Source of the DNA: Agarophyton chilense
Taxonomy: Eukaryota; Rhodophyta; Florideophyceae; Gracilariales; Gracilariaceae
DNA length: 64,000 nucleotides
Reading direction: 5' to 3'
Assembly: GCA_030374765.1 (NCBI GenBank)
Contig: JARGXX010000095.1
Span: 2,666,001-2,730,000, forward strand
Notes under the pieces: generated by a model
Database searches by the model: none
Told to the model about the DNA's origin: nothing
The model's input: the letters and a program-made list of their open reading frames with translations, nothing else
Translations under genes and position numbers: made by a program
Shown: positions 1-13,029 of the stretch, piece by piece
How the letters are laid out: each line of letters begins with the position of its first letter
Position numbering within the stretch: the first letter of the stretch is position 1

Positions 1-3000
1 TTGAAAAGCATCAGTAATTGCAGCGGACATTTCCTGGGTAAACTAATGGCAAAGGAAATTGTGGACTTCTTTCTTCTGTTCAAGCTACTTCCAGCCGACG
101 CCTGTCCTACAAGAACCCCCCCCCCATGCTAATTTGGGAGTTTTAAAGAGACGAATACGGTATGGATTGAACATTTAGAGCCCGTAGCATTCCATGGAAG
201 TGATTTAGAAAGCGGTTTCAGCATTTTCTATACAATTTAATCCGAATCTATGCGTTCTGCGTCTATCCTGGTCGAAGAGCGAGTTAGAGATGTTACAGTG
301 TCGCAGTGAAAAATACAATTCCTTGGCTTCGGCTTTATGTCCATCAAAGCCGAAGTAATCAGATCGCTGCACAGATGAGCTGTCTTCTTCGAACTATTCA
401 CAAAGAACACAGAGTTTCTATCATGTTCTTCTGCATCTACCATGTCATATACGTGCATATGCGTGCCCATGGACTACTGAAACCCGCAACTCGGAAGTTG
501 CTACCTGTAGTCCACCGTGAATTTGAAGATTTTTGTCGAACTCAGTGCACATCATGAACAAAGATTTGTCTACATCTTTCCTACATAACTCTTAAAGAAC
601 TTTTCTTACATTTCAAACAAAGTGAACGTTAAAGAAATTAACAGTCGATATAATATTTTTTTCTATATCTTACCTTCGTTTTACTGAACTTGAGAGCAAG
701 AGATACATAACAGGGAGTGAACAGAATCGATATAAGAGGGGTAGAAGAGGATGAAGGATTCGTAACTATCCATATGGTTCGGATTGTGAGATTGGGATGT
801 GGAATAAAATGTTGAAGAGAATCAGTTTATTCTGCGCACAAAGTAGCGCCAAAAATTTTGAAATGAGTCTGTAAATTTGATTCCGGATTATGGACTTCAC
901 CAATATCTTGAGGAATCGGCGCGAGGTGATTTAGAGAAAGAGGGCTCGAGTTGCGGCCGGCTAGCTCATTGGAAGATTAGAAAGAGATGACGATGTGATT
1001 CGCCTGATACGCATATTCGCAGAGAGCGCCATGCGAGCTCAGAGAACGCACTCCGAGTTTGGGGCCACGGCGCATTGTACAGTATCTGAAATGCGGCCAG
1101 GATTTAAATTGGTCTACATCTAATCTATTTCATACATACCAGACGTCGTGTATTTTGGTCTTTTGCCTTGTGAATCAAGCTTCAAGGAGACAGTGAACTC
1201 AAGTGTAGCGTTGTAATTGAGTATCAACAAGAAGCCTCGTTTCTTTCTTAAATAGGATGCGGGTTGCAACCCAATGCATACATTCATCGAAGTCTGTACC
1301 CCGCTGGTGGTACTGGTCTCAGCTGTTTTGGCACTCCCCTCCGCAGACTCCGTATGGAAGGGTTCAGAAAGTTTCTGTACCCTCTTCCCCACAGCTTACA
1401 AATCTTTCTCTTTCGTCCCTTAGAAATCTTAAAAGTGCCTTTAAGACCCATCACTTGCACTGATATCCTGGTTACGTGGTAGAATGCTCAGGGTTACCCG
1501 TTACGTGGTACCGGACTTGAAATTATTCCGAGATTGAGACACTTGAAGGGCGTAAAGTAATCATACATATGTTCGTTCACGCTTGTTAAGAAACGGCTCC
1601 CAGAGACCAGGTTGTAGCAGTCGTGTTTGCGTATGCCTCATAAGTGCCGAGTTCAAGTCCGAATCCTCAAAAGACACAGCTTCCGAGTGATCACAATTAC
1701 CGTTTCTTTGTAAACCTTTTTTTGCTATCTGGCTTTGTGTAAATTTTTTGCGTGCATCGCGGACACCCCACAACTTGTTGCGTCTGTTTACCTTCACCGG
1801 AATATAATGTGATTCAACTAACATGTAAACACGTTCATCACTATGAGTTTGATTCTCAGTTGGTTGCCTCCAATAATTTATTCACAACTCTGAAACTTAC
1901 AATCTAAGAGGTAGAAACTGGTGAGCTTGAAATTCATGAACGACACTCAGCTACATCAAAATGCTCTTTATGACGTGAAAGACTTAATTAAAAGAACATC
2001 ATGCGGTGACTGGGTGACTGGACTACGAAAACAGAAAGCACTCGCCCCGTCTTTCAAAAATGTCTGTGAGGGAACAAAGTCGTTGGAGTAAAAAGAACAA
2101 AAAGACGAACCAAGACTTCATAAAGAAGGAAACTGATCTTGAAAACATGGCAAAGTAGGACATGTTTCAACCTTCGATAATTTTACCGTGCTTTCCTTCT
2201 CTCTCTTCTCTTCTTCAGTAACCCCTTTTTGCAGGGCCTCGGAATCCACACCCACACTTTTCTCTATCTACTAATACCTTATCTTAGCGTAATCAGCACA
2301 GTACTGCCTTAGACACCCCGCTGAGATCAGCGCTGTGTCGTACCCCAAGTGTCTCAACTCGCACGCACGCTCCTCCAGACCTTCCGACACCAAATTCGGC
2401 ATTTCTTTCACAATCGCATGATGTCGATTGAGCTCCATAATCTCGGCATTGGGTGTAGCGTACGAGAACGAATCCGGGTCAGCAAACGCCTGCGCTTTCA
2501 CAATGATTTGCATTCGCGAAGAAGACTCGTAACGAATCGTTGACAAAATGAATGCAATGCTTTGGCTCAGTCGATTTGAAGTCGTCGCCATCTTCACATA
2601 AGAAATTCTTTCTTCAAACTTCTACTTGAGAAAGTTCGTACCCGGGTAGATCTTTTTTTCAGAGCCTTTCTCTTTGTCTTCTTCTCTTCTTCATCCTTTT
2701 CTCCGAACTTAAATTTGTCCTTGGAGAGGGAAAGAAACTCAGCGCCTTCCTACTCTGACAAATTCATGATAGTATGCTCATCAGTCAGTTCCGAAAGGTG
2801 CACAGCTGCGCGTCTCTTCTTTTCTTCAGCAGATTTTCGACTATCTGAATCTCCTGTACATATTCCAGACCGGAACAAGAGTGGTAATGGATTTGGTCTT
2901 GATCTTCTCTCTTGCTGTTCATGTAGATACCGGGAGACGTCCGCTCGTTAAGATCAGCCGTCTCTATCCTCAAAATATGGAAGCGCAACAGCTTCACATT

Positions 3001-6000
3001 AAACATTCTGGTCGACGAGTCCTTGATTATGCCAGTGTCATGGATAGTGTTAGAATTTGCTACTCCATGCACCAGCCACGAAATACACACTCTTCAAAGT
3101 TATAGCTGCGCCCAATTTGCGCACAGTTGTCGAAGGTTGCCCAAATTGCTTCGCCCCAAACCTCCTTCTCAAACTCTTTAAACGCAATATTATCGGTGAC
3201 CCAGTTTGCTTCTTTCGCGATCGCTTGGCAGTGCCGAACCATATTTTTTCAACTATGAATTAGAGTGGCCTTACGGGGAGCGTCATTGTTATACGCTGTG
3301 CATTAATTTTCGTAGGCACTCGGTCCAACCATTCCAAGTCTTCTCATGATGTCTTCATCCATGTAGCCAAGTGACCTATGTAGTTGTACATAACCGCGCA
3401 TCAATGCTGGCTCAGTATACGCATTTGAATTTGCTCTCCCAATTTATACGACAACCAATCTTCTTTTCAAGAAGGAAAGAAATATCTTACAACTTCAAAA
3501 AATTTTCCATTGAAAACTTCTTTCCTGCCCCTGATCCAATAACATCTGGGAATAGGAACCCATCATCGTTGTCTCTCAGAATAACATACGGGTGTAACGC
3601 AACAAAAGAATCCACCAACACAGAATAACAAAGCCGAGTGTTACTATTCCAGTTAAATATTTCGTGAACACATTCTACCGTTGAGTTCTTGATTTTTAAA
3701 GGTAACGTTGCAGTCGCCGACTGACATCCAATGGAAAGATGTGTCATCTGCAGTTTTGAAACTTCATCATAGCAAAAGCCTAGAAAAAACCCAAGAACTA
3801 TAACAGAATGTAGAAATACGTCCACTTCCTCCATTTGACTTGAACCCAACTAAAACCTTTCGGCATGGTCGCACACAATTTCAAGAGTAATCGGCATTGC
3901 TCTGAGCTTCACGCTTCCATATCGTGCAATATTCACTCGATACATACGAAGAAGTTTTCCAAAGTCAAAATCGGTCACCAACGGATTCCCACTTGCCATG
4001 TTTGAGCTGGAACGAAAACACCAAGGTCGACGATGGCCCTGTTTTTGGTAAACAAGTCAAAGTCTTTGAATATAGCCACCAATTGTATAGAATTTCATCG
4101 CATTTCTGGTTTTCTATCTACGCGTTATCACCAAAAGATTCATCAGTAGTTCTGTATGTTTTGGATAAACCGAAATTGGGTCAAGGGCATGATGTTGCTT
4201 CGCGAATTGCAGTAGTTGACATTCCGATCTTTGTAGGTTCAACATGGTTCATGGACTGTAGGACTGACTTAATATGTCGCTATCGCTTGTTATTTTCCTG
4301 GCTTCATTCACGATCTGTGTTAAACGACTAGTAGAATGGCACCGCCCCGAATTTGATGTCCGTGATTCGTCCATGACAGTATTGAAACTCATTCAATCCT
4401 CCAAGAATGCGATACGAAGCGTTCACGTATTCTTATTACCAAAGAAGTGTACATACAATCGTATGATATATCCAATGATTTGCCTAGCCGCAATATATCG
4501 ATCACTTATGAAATGATCTTCGGTGTCTTCTCAAGAACATCAATCTCTACTTTTACGTTTTTTGGCACAAAAACAATTAGATGAGTGGTGCGTTTTGGCA
4601 ATCAGAATCCCACTTTTTGTGAAATGGTATCACTGCTTTATCACATAGTGCACTTTCCACGTCTAACAGATCCGAATAGGGAACTTCCGCACAAACAAAC
4701 TTCACCAACTTCTTTAGTTTGTAATATGCCGCCTTTTGGCCGGACTTTCTCCAATACTGGTCCGAATATGTATGTATAGTTTCTCTACGCTTCTCTGCCT
4801 TATCTAATGTATGAATCAGATGAAATCATTCTCTGCCTTAACATCGCCACATTTTTACTGCCTCTCCAATTGCTTTTGGCAATCCCGGAATAACCGTAGG
4901 AACTGGGGTCTTAACTGAGGAAAACCCTGTACTTGGAAGCGCATTTTGGTCAATTGTTGTGTTTATTCGGGTCGGTAGTGGTTTCGAAAAACATTTGAAA
5001 CAGTTGCAATCTTCATCTTCTCTTTGATATATGCAATTGAAAGGTTGAGGAATTCCGTTTTGTGTCTTTTTTTAGTTCTACCTAGACATCCAGTTGTGTT
5101 TCCTACGATCTGTTTAGCTCCAAAGCTCGCAAGGGCTCTTGGAACTCTCGTTCGACAAACTTTATGATCAGAATTAGTTTGCTGCCGCAGTCGTTTTAAA
5201 ACTGAACATGCGCCATATTATTGCGTTCTCCACCACTTCTGGATGCTGCTTGAAGCGTTTTGCTTTTGCTACTCGTGATGGGGTCGCCACTTTCTGCATC
5301 TTTCTAATACTGGCCTCCTTTTCACTCGATAGCTTCTCAAGGCGATTGAGTATGGCGACATACTTTTTAAGGTTCATCAAACAGAATTTGTGGAGGCATC
5401 TTGAAACCGATTCCACTTCCTTTTCCTTGTTGAGGTTCAAGGGACCCCTTTCGTTCCATAAAGTTTTCTTGCACGACTTGTTACTAGTCATGTGCATCCA
5501 TCCTGTCCGCCCACCCAGTGAAGTAATGTAGCTGAAGTACCGTTGGAACTTTTGGAAGATGGATGGCTTCCCTACGCAGAATATACGTAATCGCATGCTG
5601 TACAGTAGAGGTGTACAATGAGAGAGCATATCCACGCGTCTGTTACCAGCGAGTGGCGGCTGTACAGGTTTCCAGATCAATTTAACACGGCCGTAACGAG
5701 CGGGTGGATCCTCCCATGCTCGGCGCCGGTAGTGACGACGCCGACTGTGAAGGGTAACGTTTTGAACAAGTTGTTTTGATGAGGAGGGTACAGTTTTTGT
5801 TTGGTTGGGCCTGCGGTACAAACAGCTTTGTTCTTTGAACATTTCAGGTGGTTACATGCTTCTTCGCAGTACTTGAACACCTTCGGTCTGTCGCATTTCA
5901 TCGCAGCGACTGATTCAAAAGTGACCGAGAACAATCACAATAAATTCAGTATATCAAACAGGTCTCACTCAAGAGTCTCTCTCCCTCCGCCCGTATCAAT

Positions 6001-6240
6001 AGTGCATGACAAAAAGACCCATTTCCACCAACATGTTCAAGCTTGACTCACAATAGCATGATCTAAGCTAGCGCAGATCCTGTTTCTTTCTTGCGCAACT
6101 GCGCTTTTTTTCTTTTCACAACCAGGGTGTTGCTCATGGAGTGAGTTTGCAATAATGACCAGCTGTTCACCTCGACTAGTTAGTGCATCTATCTGGTCTT
6201 GAGGCTGAATCAGTTGTGCTTCTTTTGTCCTTTCTATGAG
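1..6240. other. AT-rich, gene-poor stretch
   Basis: No gene can be supported here. Open frames are short (mostly under 125 codons), scattered over both strands, and none shows a family motif I recognise. Two frames are somewhat longer or more protein-like: 2271-2597 (minus) and 3487-3849 (minus). They may be fragments of one decayed gene or transposon on the minus strand between about 2.2 and 4.5 kb, but stops and frame changes interrupt it and I cannot name it. The composition resembles the decayed retroelement DNA further right. Confidence 0.5.
5174..5842 (-). CDS. unassigned 222-residue ORF
   Basis: An ATG-initiated open frame of 222 codons, the longest in the left 9 kb. The translation is basic, with an Arg-rich patch near residues 34-42 and a Lys-rich, possibly helical C-terminal third (about residues 140-210). 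I recognise no domain. A second minus-strand frame at 5677-5934 overlaps its 5' part and contains four cysteines within about 26 residues that could hint at a zinc-binding segment. Either may be coincidental in AT-rich decayed DNA. Nothing around it supports a function. Confidence 0.2.
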   Translation of the reverse strand: MFKEQSCLYRRPNQTKTVPSSSKQLVQNVTLHSRRRHYRRRAWEDPPARYGRVKLIWKPVQPPLAGNRRVDMLSHCTPLLYSMRLRIFCVGKPSIFQKFQRYFSYITSLGGRTGWMHMTSNKSCKKTLWNERGPLNLNKEKEVESVSRCLHKFCLMNLKKYVAILNRLEKLSSEKEASIRKMQKVATPSRVAKAKRFKQHPEVVENAIIWRMFSFKTTAAAN

Positions 6241-6280
6241 TGCAGAACCAACGGTTGAGTCACTAAGCGGAACCTGTAGT

Positions 6281-6640
6281 ACAGTGGAACCCTGGTGGTG
6301 GACATAGCCGATCGGATGTGAAGCTCTGGCACATGCGGGAGATCCACACCCCTTGGCAGGCCGGCAGGTGGCACAACCGTATGGGTATACACGTTAATGG
6401 ACAACCGATGCAGCTTTAGTAATTATTTATTTTTCGTTTAAATAGGGTAGGCTTTACAGTAAGGCCTGAGCCCCGGTGCATTTAAGTACCCGGGTTCAGC
6501 TTCCACCCTTGGAAGTAAACTGTAAGAATGCCTGGCCTTTCGCCTTCGTCGTCTGCACAGATCAGTGACTATTCCGAACGGTTGTACTACAGATTTCCAA
6601 GCCATCCCTCCCCTCCGCACGTTCCTGACCGTGCCTGGGG
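6281..6640 (+). repeat. degenerate LTR-like repeat, copy 1
   Basis: This segment is related to 8240-8600. Both contain a cgyaygggtataca block followed about 20 bp later by a gcagctttgrtaatt block and an AT-rich run ending in a Lys/Leu-type tract. The layout (GC-richer part, then a TATTTATT-type stretch, then a C/T-rich tail) resembles the gypsy LTRs elsewhere in the window. No coding content was recognised. It could be a solo LTR or the remnant of a non-autonomous element. Confidence 0.4.
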
Positions 6641-8239
6641 GCAGCGAGCGCCCATTCTACCTACAGACAACCGGTAGTTCTGTGCGTAAGCGTGGTACAC
6701 TTACACACGACGCTGAACCGCTCGGTACAATACTGCTTCTAGGAATTATCTCACAGAAGCCTTGAGTCTTTCTCGAGTGGTTCTTTTGCAACTTGTCGCT
6801 GTTCTTTGGAAGAGATTGCGTCTTCAAAACTGGAATCCAGACAAAGTAAATCTATAAAACGTTTGCGACAGAGGAGAAATGAGTTCATGGTATATTGAAT
6901 AGTGTGATGTGCCTTCAATATCTTTTCCCCGCACATCCATCCCGTCGGTGGGTGGAGGTTAACATTATTTTTGTGAGCATAGAAAAGCACCCTGAGGATC
7001 GGTGGCCATTTCGTAATAAGGATCAACGATCTTGATGATGAAATTTTGTAAATCATTTTTTGACCGGAGTTAGGCGATGTTTCTTCATGGTGATACATTC
7101 TATTTGTTCGGCGTCATCGTGATATTTACCAGGTCTATTGATTGACCAGTAAACGTTTTTGAGAGGGTATTCGATGGATTTTATGTAGGGTATTTCCTGC
7201 CATATGCCTCCTTCATGGATTGTTCGGTATCTTTTACAACGCACAGTTTTCTTGGGAAAATTTGCGAATAGGAAGGTTAGAGAAATATCGGATTCATCGC
7301 TACTGGTATCACTAAAACCAGTACTGCTTGAATAAAGGCCGGACAGACGTTAGTCTTTGACAGATACAAGCGGTTTTTTTCCCTGTGGAGTAACATCGAT
7401 TGACGACATTGGCTTCCTTCGGCTTCAAGATGAAGAATATTGCTTACTCTAGGTGCTCTTCACCAATGAGATTCACTGAAGCTACAGACCGATTTGAGGG
7501 GGGGGGGAAGAAAAACGGTTTGAACAAGGTGAGGGGCTAGATTTCTTAAAGTTCGTTTAAAGGGCGCGAAGAGTTGCGAAACGATGGCCTGTCCAAGAGA
7601 TATAGCGAAGAGCTAAAGGTAGGAGCACTGCGCAAGGAAACACAAATTTCAACTCCGGCGGGGCGCGTGGCTTAATTAGAGCGGTGCTAAGACCCATCGA
7701 CGGACCATCGAACACGCGGGTCGCACGACCCGGAAGTATGCCTTTCATTGAGCACCCGCTCCATGCACGGCATCTGGTTTTCAATACAGAGCAGAACATC
7801 CATTCCCCATTGGGGGTGTGTGCAACCTTCAAAAAGGAAGATCAATCGGTAGATTGCACTAAAGTGCATCTAACAGGGTCACCTCTCAAGTTTCTAGCTC
7901 TCATGCATTCACAACAGCAGAGTAATGAACGATATGTTTTTCTCTCTTGAAAATCTGGGTCCCTGTTTGATTCGTACCCAATAATTCAGTACTTCAAAAT
8001 CGTCGTCAACTGATGTTCGAACCGTTCGAACGGCCCCACGTTTGTGCGCATTGGCTCCGGAATTTATGCACCGCTGATGGAGCTGTTTAAATAGCCTTTC
8101 AAACGCCGTGACCAAAAAGAACCGTCGCCGAGAACCACATACTTGGAGCGCAGTGATTGCCACTCACATGGCCTGGGACATCGTAACTTAGATGATGCCT
8201 CTTTATTTTTGCGGTGGCAAGTATACACGAAAATTTTCC

Positions 8240-8600
8240 GTACACGTCAAGGATAGTGTAGTGTGGGGGCGGAACTGTGCAGATGTGCGGGAAAGGCGTA
8301 CCGAACGAATGGTGGTGTGGACAAAGCTTTTGACGGCCACCCGCTCACGTGGGGCTGCCGCCAACCCAAACGGAGATGCAGAGGCTGGACACGTAGACGT
8401 TGGGATGTAAATGAATGCCCCATTTCACAACGGATGACGAAATAGCCGCACGGGTATACATGGATGAAGACTGGCGCAGCTTTGATAATTGCTTAATTTT
8501 TTAGTTAGAAAAGGTGTGGTTTAACCCAAAACGGCAGCAAAAGTTGTGAGATTTAACGGTTCTACGGAGGGCGGGACGTGCTTCATGTAGGAGCAGGAGA
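8240..8600 (+). repeat. degenerate LTR-like repeat, copy 2
   Basis: Second copy of the repeat at 6281-6640, in the same orientation and about 2 kb away. The alignment by eye is clearest over about 80 bp around 8450-8530. It is heavily diverged. The DNA between the two copies (6.65-8.2 kb) holds only short frames with no recognised domain, so these need not be the two LTRs of one element. Confidence 0.35.
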
Positions 8601-9198
8601 TTGAAGATACCGGTAAGGTGAGGCAGAACCAGCCACTGAAGGGTGCAACAGGAACGGCGGGCTTACTGAGACCACGTTGGAAGCCGATGATACACAGCAC
8701 TGGCGCGTGCGGGAAACCGTAGCATCACTAGGCTTATCTTTATGTTCGACTGTAGAAACCAAAAGTGGTAAAATCGACCTAGTAGGAGCTTGTCTTCGAA
8801 ATAGTGACAGGGGTGGCCCTGACTGGTAAAGATATATCTCAAAAGCTACCCGATATACAGTGGTACTCTTTGCCACGTAGCCACTAAGAAGTGCACTTGA
8901 GGTGCGCCTCCCTAACGATTTACTCTTATCTAAATAATATTAGATTAGCGAAAAGCTAAGATAAATGCTAACTAAACCACTGTAGCACTCATAGAGTCCT
9001 TCTGTGACAGGCAACAGTTTGTAGCGTTGCTCCATGTAGGAATTCCATTATTCTTTTGCGATGAAGACTTAGTCACCCAATTTTATCGGGGGGGCAGTAC
9101 TACATACAGTAGAGTCCAAATCACGGCTGTCTGCAGCTTGAGCGTGGGCCATTGAGCTTCAGGCAGCTGATATCAACTTGGTCAGCCATTCTTTTCAT

Positions 9199-9869
9199 TT
9201 ATGGTGATAATTTTTTACTGAAGGGAAGTCCTCCAGCAGATGCTGTGATTCCAAAAGCTGAAGCTGACGGAGAGTAGGACAAGGCCAAAACAAATAAATT
9301 TAAACCCTTCGTACGGTTTATCTGCATGCTGACCAATTTTAATGGAATCAAACCCGTTGTACGTTGTAACTTCGTATTGTACTCGATCGTTAAAGCGTCT
9401 GTAAAAATATCCCAGTTTTGAATTGATCGGCCACGGTACAACGGAGAGAAGCGAGTAATGTTCTGATGAACCGCTCGACTTGTCCATTACACTGAGAGTG
9501 ACAGGTCCTAATGAAGAGATTCTTTGTGTCGAGAATCCGGCACACGTACTCTAATAATCGCGGTTCGAATTGTATTCTGTTATCGGATAGAAGATGAACC
9601 GGCGGACAATGGAAATATACCCAAAGGGTTACAAAAGCTTTTGCAACCGTGATAGCAGATATGTTACTTAAGGATACCCTCCGAACAAACCACGATAAAC
9701 GGTGCTTTATAGGTAGTAAAAATTTTTGTCCACGCCAGGTGACGAGTAGAGGGCCGATGATGGCGATTGAGTCAATTTCGTTCAGTCCTTGCGTAGTTTC
9801 ACGCGAATCCTCGCGAATTCCGTGCAAAACCGCAATATTGTGCAGCAGTCTACAGCCATGGCTGGCCAA
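9199..9869 (-). pseudogene. gypsy integrase core
   Basis: The 159-codon frame 9390-9869 contains the DDE integrase core. HRLSWFVRRV, WVYFHCPPVHLLSDNRIQFE (second catalytic Asp) and CHSQCNGQVERFIRTL (catalytic Glu) all match the Ty3/gypsy pattern. Where the family usually has the first Asp (ITDRFSK), this copy has IKHRLSW, so the first catalytic residue is lost. After a frameshift near 9440, the frame 9199-9441 continues the C-terminal part. Confidence 0.8.
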
Positions 9870-10589
9870 TAACAGTTCCTTCGAATAGTGAGGTAGAGCT
9901 TCCGTTCACCGAAGTGTAAACTATAGATTATGTGGAAACGCTACTTGTGAGGATAGCTTTAACTTCCTGACGAGGTATCCAAGCTCACTTATCTCGAAAG
10001 GTAGTGGTATGCCACCGTTAAGAAGGGGGCGAATCATTATACAGAAGTTGTCACCTTTCTATTCTTCAACCATCTCCTCTTGGGGTATTGCCACGAAATT
10101 ATTGGATGAAGGATTCTCAGTTTCGTCAATGACAAAAAAAGATTCCCATTCAGCATCTAATTCGGGGTCTTCAGACCCCGTTTCGTGTATCCGATCCGGC
10201 TCGTACGGTTCTTGATCGCCTACAACGAATCAAGTTATATCCCCATCATAAAAGGCCAGAGCTTCTACATGTGTGCGTTAAGGTGACAACACGTTCACTT
10301 AAACGATGTGCATGGACTTCTTGTAAATCATTACGAGGTCTTCTTTCGCTAGGAAAAGTAGGCAACGCATAAAGCGAGCTGACGGTTACGAGACTGTTAA
10401 GAGGCAGTTAGGTGGAGTTATCCGTGTTAACAGTAAAGGGCGCACATCCATGCAATATGGGCTAGAAGTAGAGAGGGCCCATATAACGGCTAGACACTCT
10501 CTATGCTTTACGGAGTAGTTTCGTCCGAGAAATTCGAATGGCGTGACCAACACACATTTTCTTTTTGTTCTCTTTCTGGATTTGCCTGA

Positions 10590-11848
10590 AAGGGATAAAA
10601 ATCTACTCGGTAGTCACTAGCGTTTGAGTTCACTGCAATAGATAGTCCGGGTTTCGGTAAGGATAAGATCTGTGGTGATGTGAGGGCCTCAATGAGAGAA
10701 ATAAAAGCAGTCGTCGGGGCCAGTGTGAAGAGCTCCAGCCTAGATGGTTGAACTTTCCTCAGAAACGCGTTTACGGGATCCTCGAAGTATGCTTATTTAG
10801 ATATGAATCGTCGGTGGACCTTAATCAATCCTAAAAAAAGCGTAGTTTCTTCTGAGTTATTGGCGCTTTCGCTAGGCGAAATGATTCCACCCGATCCTCT
10901 TCGAACATAATCTGTCTAGGACGAGTAATGTGACCCAGATGCTTCACTGTACCTATGAAGAAGTCACATTTCTCTAACTTTAGTGTAGTTCCAGCCCCCA
11001 CGTAACGTAGTCATAATATACCTCACATGGGTGGGTGAGGTGGGAAATGATTTTCTCTGGATAGATGAGGCATGTACGCCACTTTAAGTGGGCTAGTAAG
11101 ATATCAAGAGCACGGTGATAGGTAGTGGGAGCGTTAGTCAGACCAAAATGTGTACATTTAAATTCTTAGAGTCCCGAGTGACAGACAAAGGCAGTCTTGC
11201 TCTGTTCCTTTTCTCTGAAGAGAACTTACCAATATCTCTGAATGGAGTCCAAAGCAGAAAAACAGTAACAGTGCCAAGCCAGTCGATGTACTCACCCATG
11301 CCTTGATTCGGATACACGTTCTTGACGGTTTCGTTCTTTAAGCGACCATATTCGATGCAGGAACGCCAGGATTCATTGGGTTTTGCAGCCAGTAAAACCG
11401 GAGATGCCTACGGAAACTAAGCCAATTAGACCACTCGAGCTCGGAGCGTTTTGTCCACTCAGAATCGTTCCTACTCAAAAGCCTTGGGGTATACTCTGTA
11501 AGGGGTTTGAGAAACCAAACTAGTGTTCTGTAACAAGTATATCCGATGTTCCGTTGTGGAAGTCTCCTCCAGAGAACCATTCCAAAACACTGCAAATTCT
11601 TGTAATATGTCACGGAGACGGGCAGGGTGCGATTCGAGCACGTAGCCGAGGTCCAGTTTTTCGAGTTCTTCCACAGGATCTATCCGCTCAGAGCTCATTG
11701 GAAGGGCTTTTTTCTCTGCTTTGGTGGGTATTCCGTCCAGAATGTTTTCTGATTGAGTGACAGTATCCTCCTCTTCGTTACAGTGAACAAATTTGAGTTT
11801 ATCGGCAGCGGGAAACTTTGTACGGACCAAGGCCGAGGAGTGAGGCAT
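10590..11848 (-). pseudogene. gypsy reverse transcriptase / RNase H
   Basis: The RT N-terminus (11471-11848) has the HRIYLL...PYRVYP entry motif. Later pieces on the minus strand read TVFSALDSIQRYWQV (motif A, with the first catalytic Asp), FGLTNAPTTYHRALD (motif B), and LIYPEKIIS in place of the YxDD box, so both catalytic aspartates of motif C are gone. An LPKPGLSIAVNSNASDY segment near 10.6-10.7 kb is the RNase H entry. Several frameshifts and stops occur. Confidence 0.75.
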
Positions 11849-11907
11849 ATCAGTACCAAAAACTTGGGTTTTCTCCTGTGATTTTGGTGCGGCTCCAAGG
11901 TTGGGGA

Positions 11908-12500
11908 TTAGAACGGTGAAAGGTTTGTTCGGCTCAACTCTAGCAATCTATTCGCTTTGGCGAGTTGATCATTATTGTATAGGGAATGGAGGGGTTGGAT
12001 AATCCGCAACCCACGTTGGCCAGATTTCATACCCACCCAAACCTGAGGCGCAGGTGGGATTCGTATCGACTCTGCCACGTGGAGCTTAGTTGATTTAGGA
12101 GAAGCGGATGACTCTTCTTTCGCCATAAATAAGGGTGCAAGATTCTTCGAGGATCGCCTTAACGGACAAAGCACGATTGGAACGGACAAACCGTCTTTTA
12201 GTTCCCCATGTGTTAAGTGCGGCCTCATCGCATCAACGAATCTGACACAAATGTCGCATTCCAGTATTATGGGGGCAGTCAATTATCTGCATGTAGTAAA
12301 TCTTCACCATGAAGCAGCTCAAGAGGACGACCAGGTCAATATATCCCATCGTTCACAACGGGTTCTCAATCATGTCAGAGTCGTCTAATATTTTACCAAC
12401 CCAAATCTGAGACCACAACGGAGGGGGTGGGTGGGGGGCGGGGGGGGGCGAAAGTTAATCCACGATGAAGTTCATGCCGGAACCTGTGTCCAAGACAGTG
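11908..12500 (-). pseudogene. gypsy aspartic protease and protease-RT linker
   Basis: Near 12455-12500 the minus strand reads TVLDTGSGMNFIVD, the catalytic Asp-Thr-Gly loop of a retropepsin. Further along (11908-12282) a 124-codon frame contains the flap and C-terminal part plus linker, with IILECDICVRFVDAMRP resembling the equivalent region at 19.0 kb. Protease and linker are in different frames or separated by stops. A poly-G tract at 12,430-12,450 interrupts the region between the DTG loop and the linker. Confidence 0.7.
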
Positions 12501-13029
12501 AGAAATCGCATAATAAATTTGGAAGATAAACCAAGATCAGCATACATCTTGAAAGTGCGCTCGGCCATTCCCTTGACTCAATCTAGTAGTCAGTCAATTT
12601 TATTCCGTTTTCACGGTCGACGGATGACACCAAAGTAGTCAGAGTCTAGGTCAGAAATGGCCTGTATCCTTGTAAGAATTTTGACTGGGGCCAGGGGGGA
12701 GATGCGTTGAGTGTCAAAAGCGTCACCGTCTGCAACGCCTCTCCTAAAGTGGAGACTTCTGAATTCAGTTTTCCGAGCCTGTACCGTTTGGAGCGGGGCT
12801 CAGAACCCAAAACCCCCCTATTGGGGTCCATGCAGAGTTTTTTCTGTGAGTAGGACGGCGGCCGGTACTTGGGTGAGCAGGGCTACCCAACGCATTCTGC
12901 AGGTTCTTATCTGGTGTATTTCATAAAAAAGTTCGTTTTCGGACGGATATAAAAAGCTATGGGGACGATCTCCTTCTTTGAAGAGGTTAGTGTCTCATAA
13001 TTATTTATCAATCGAGTGATTTCTCTCAA

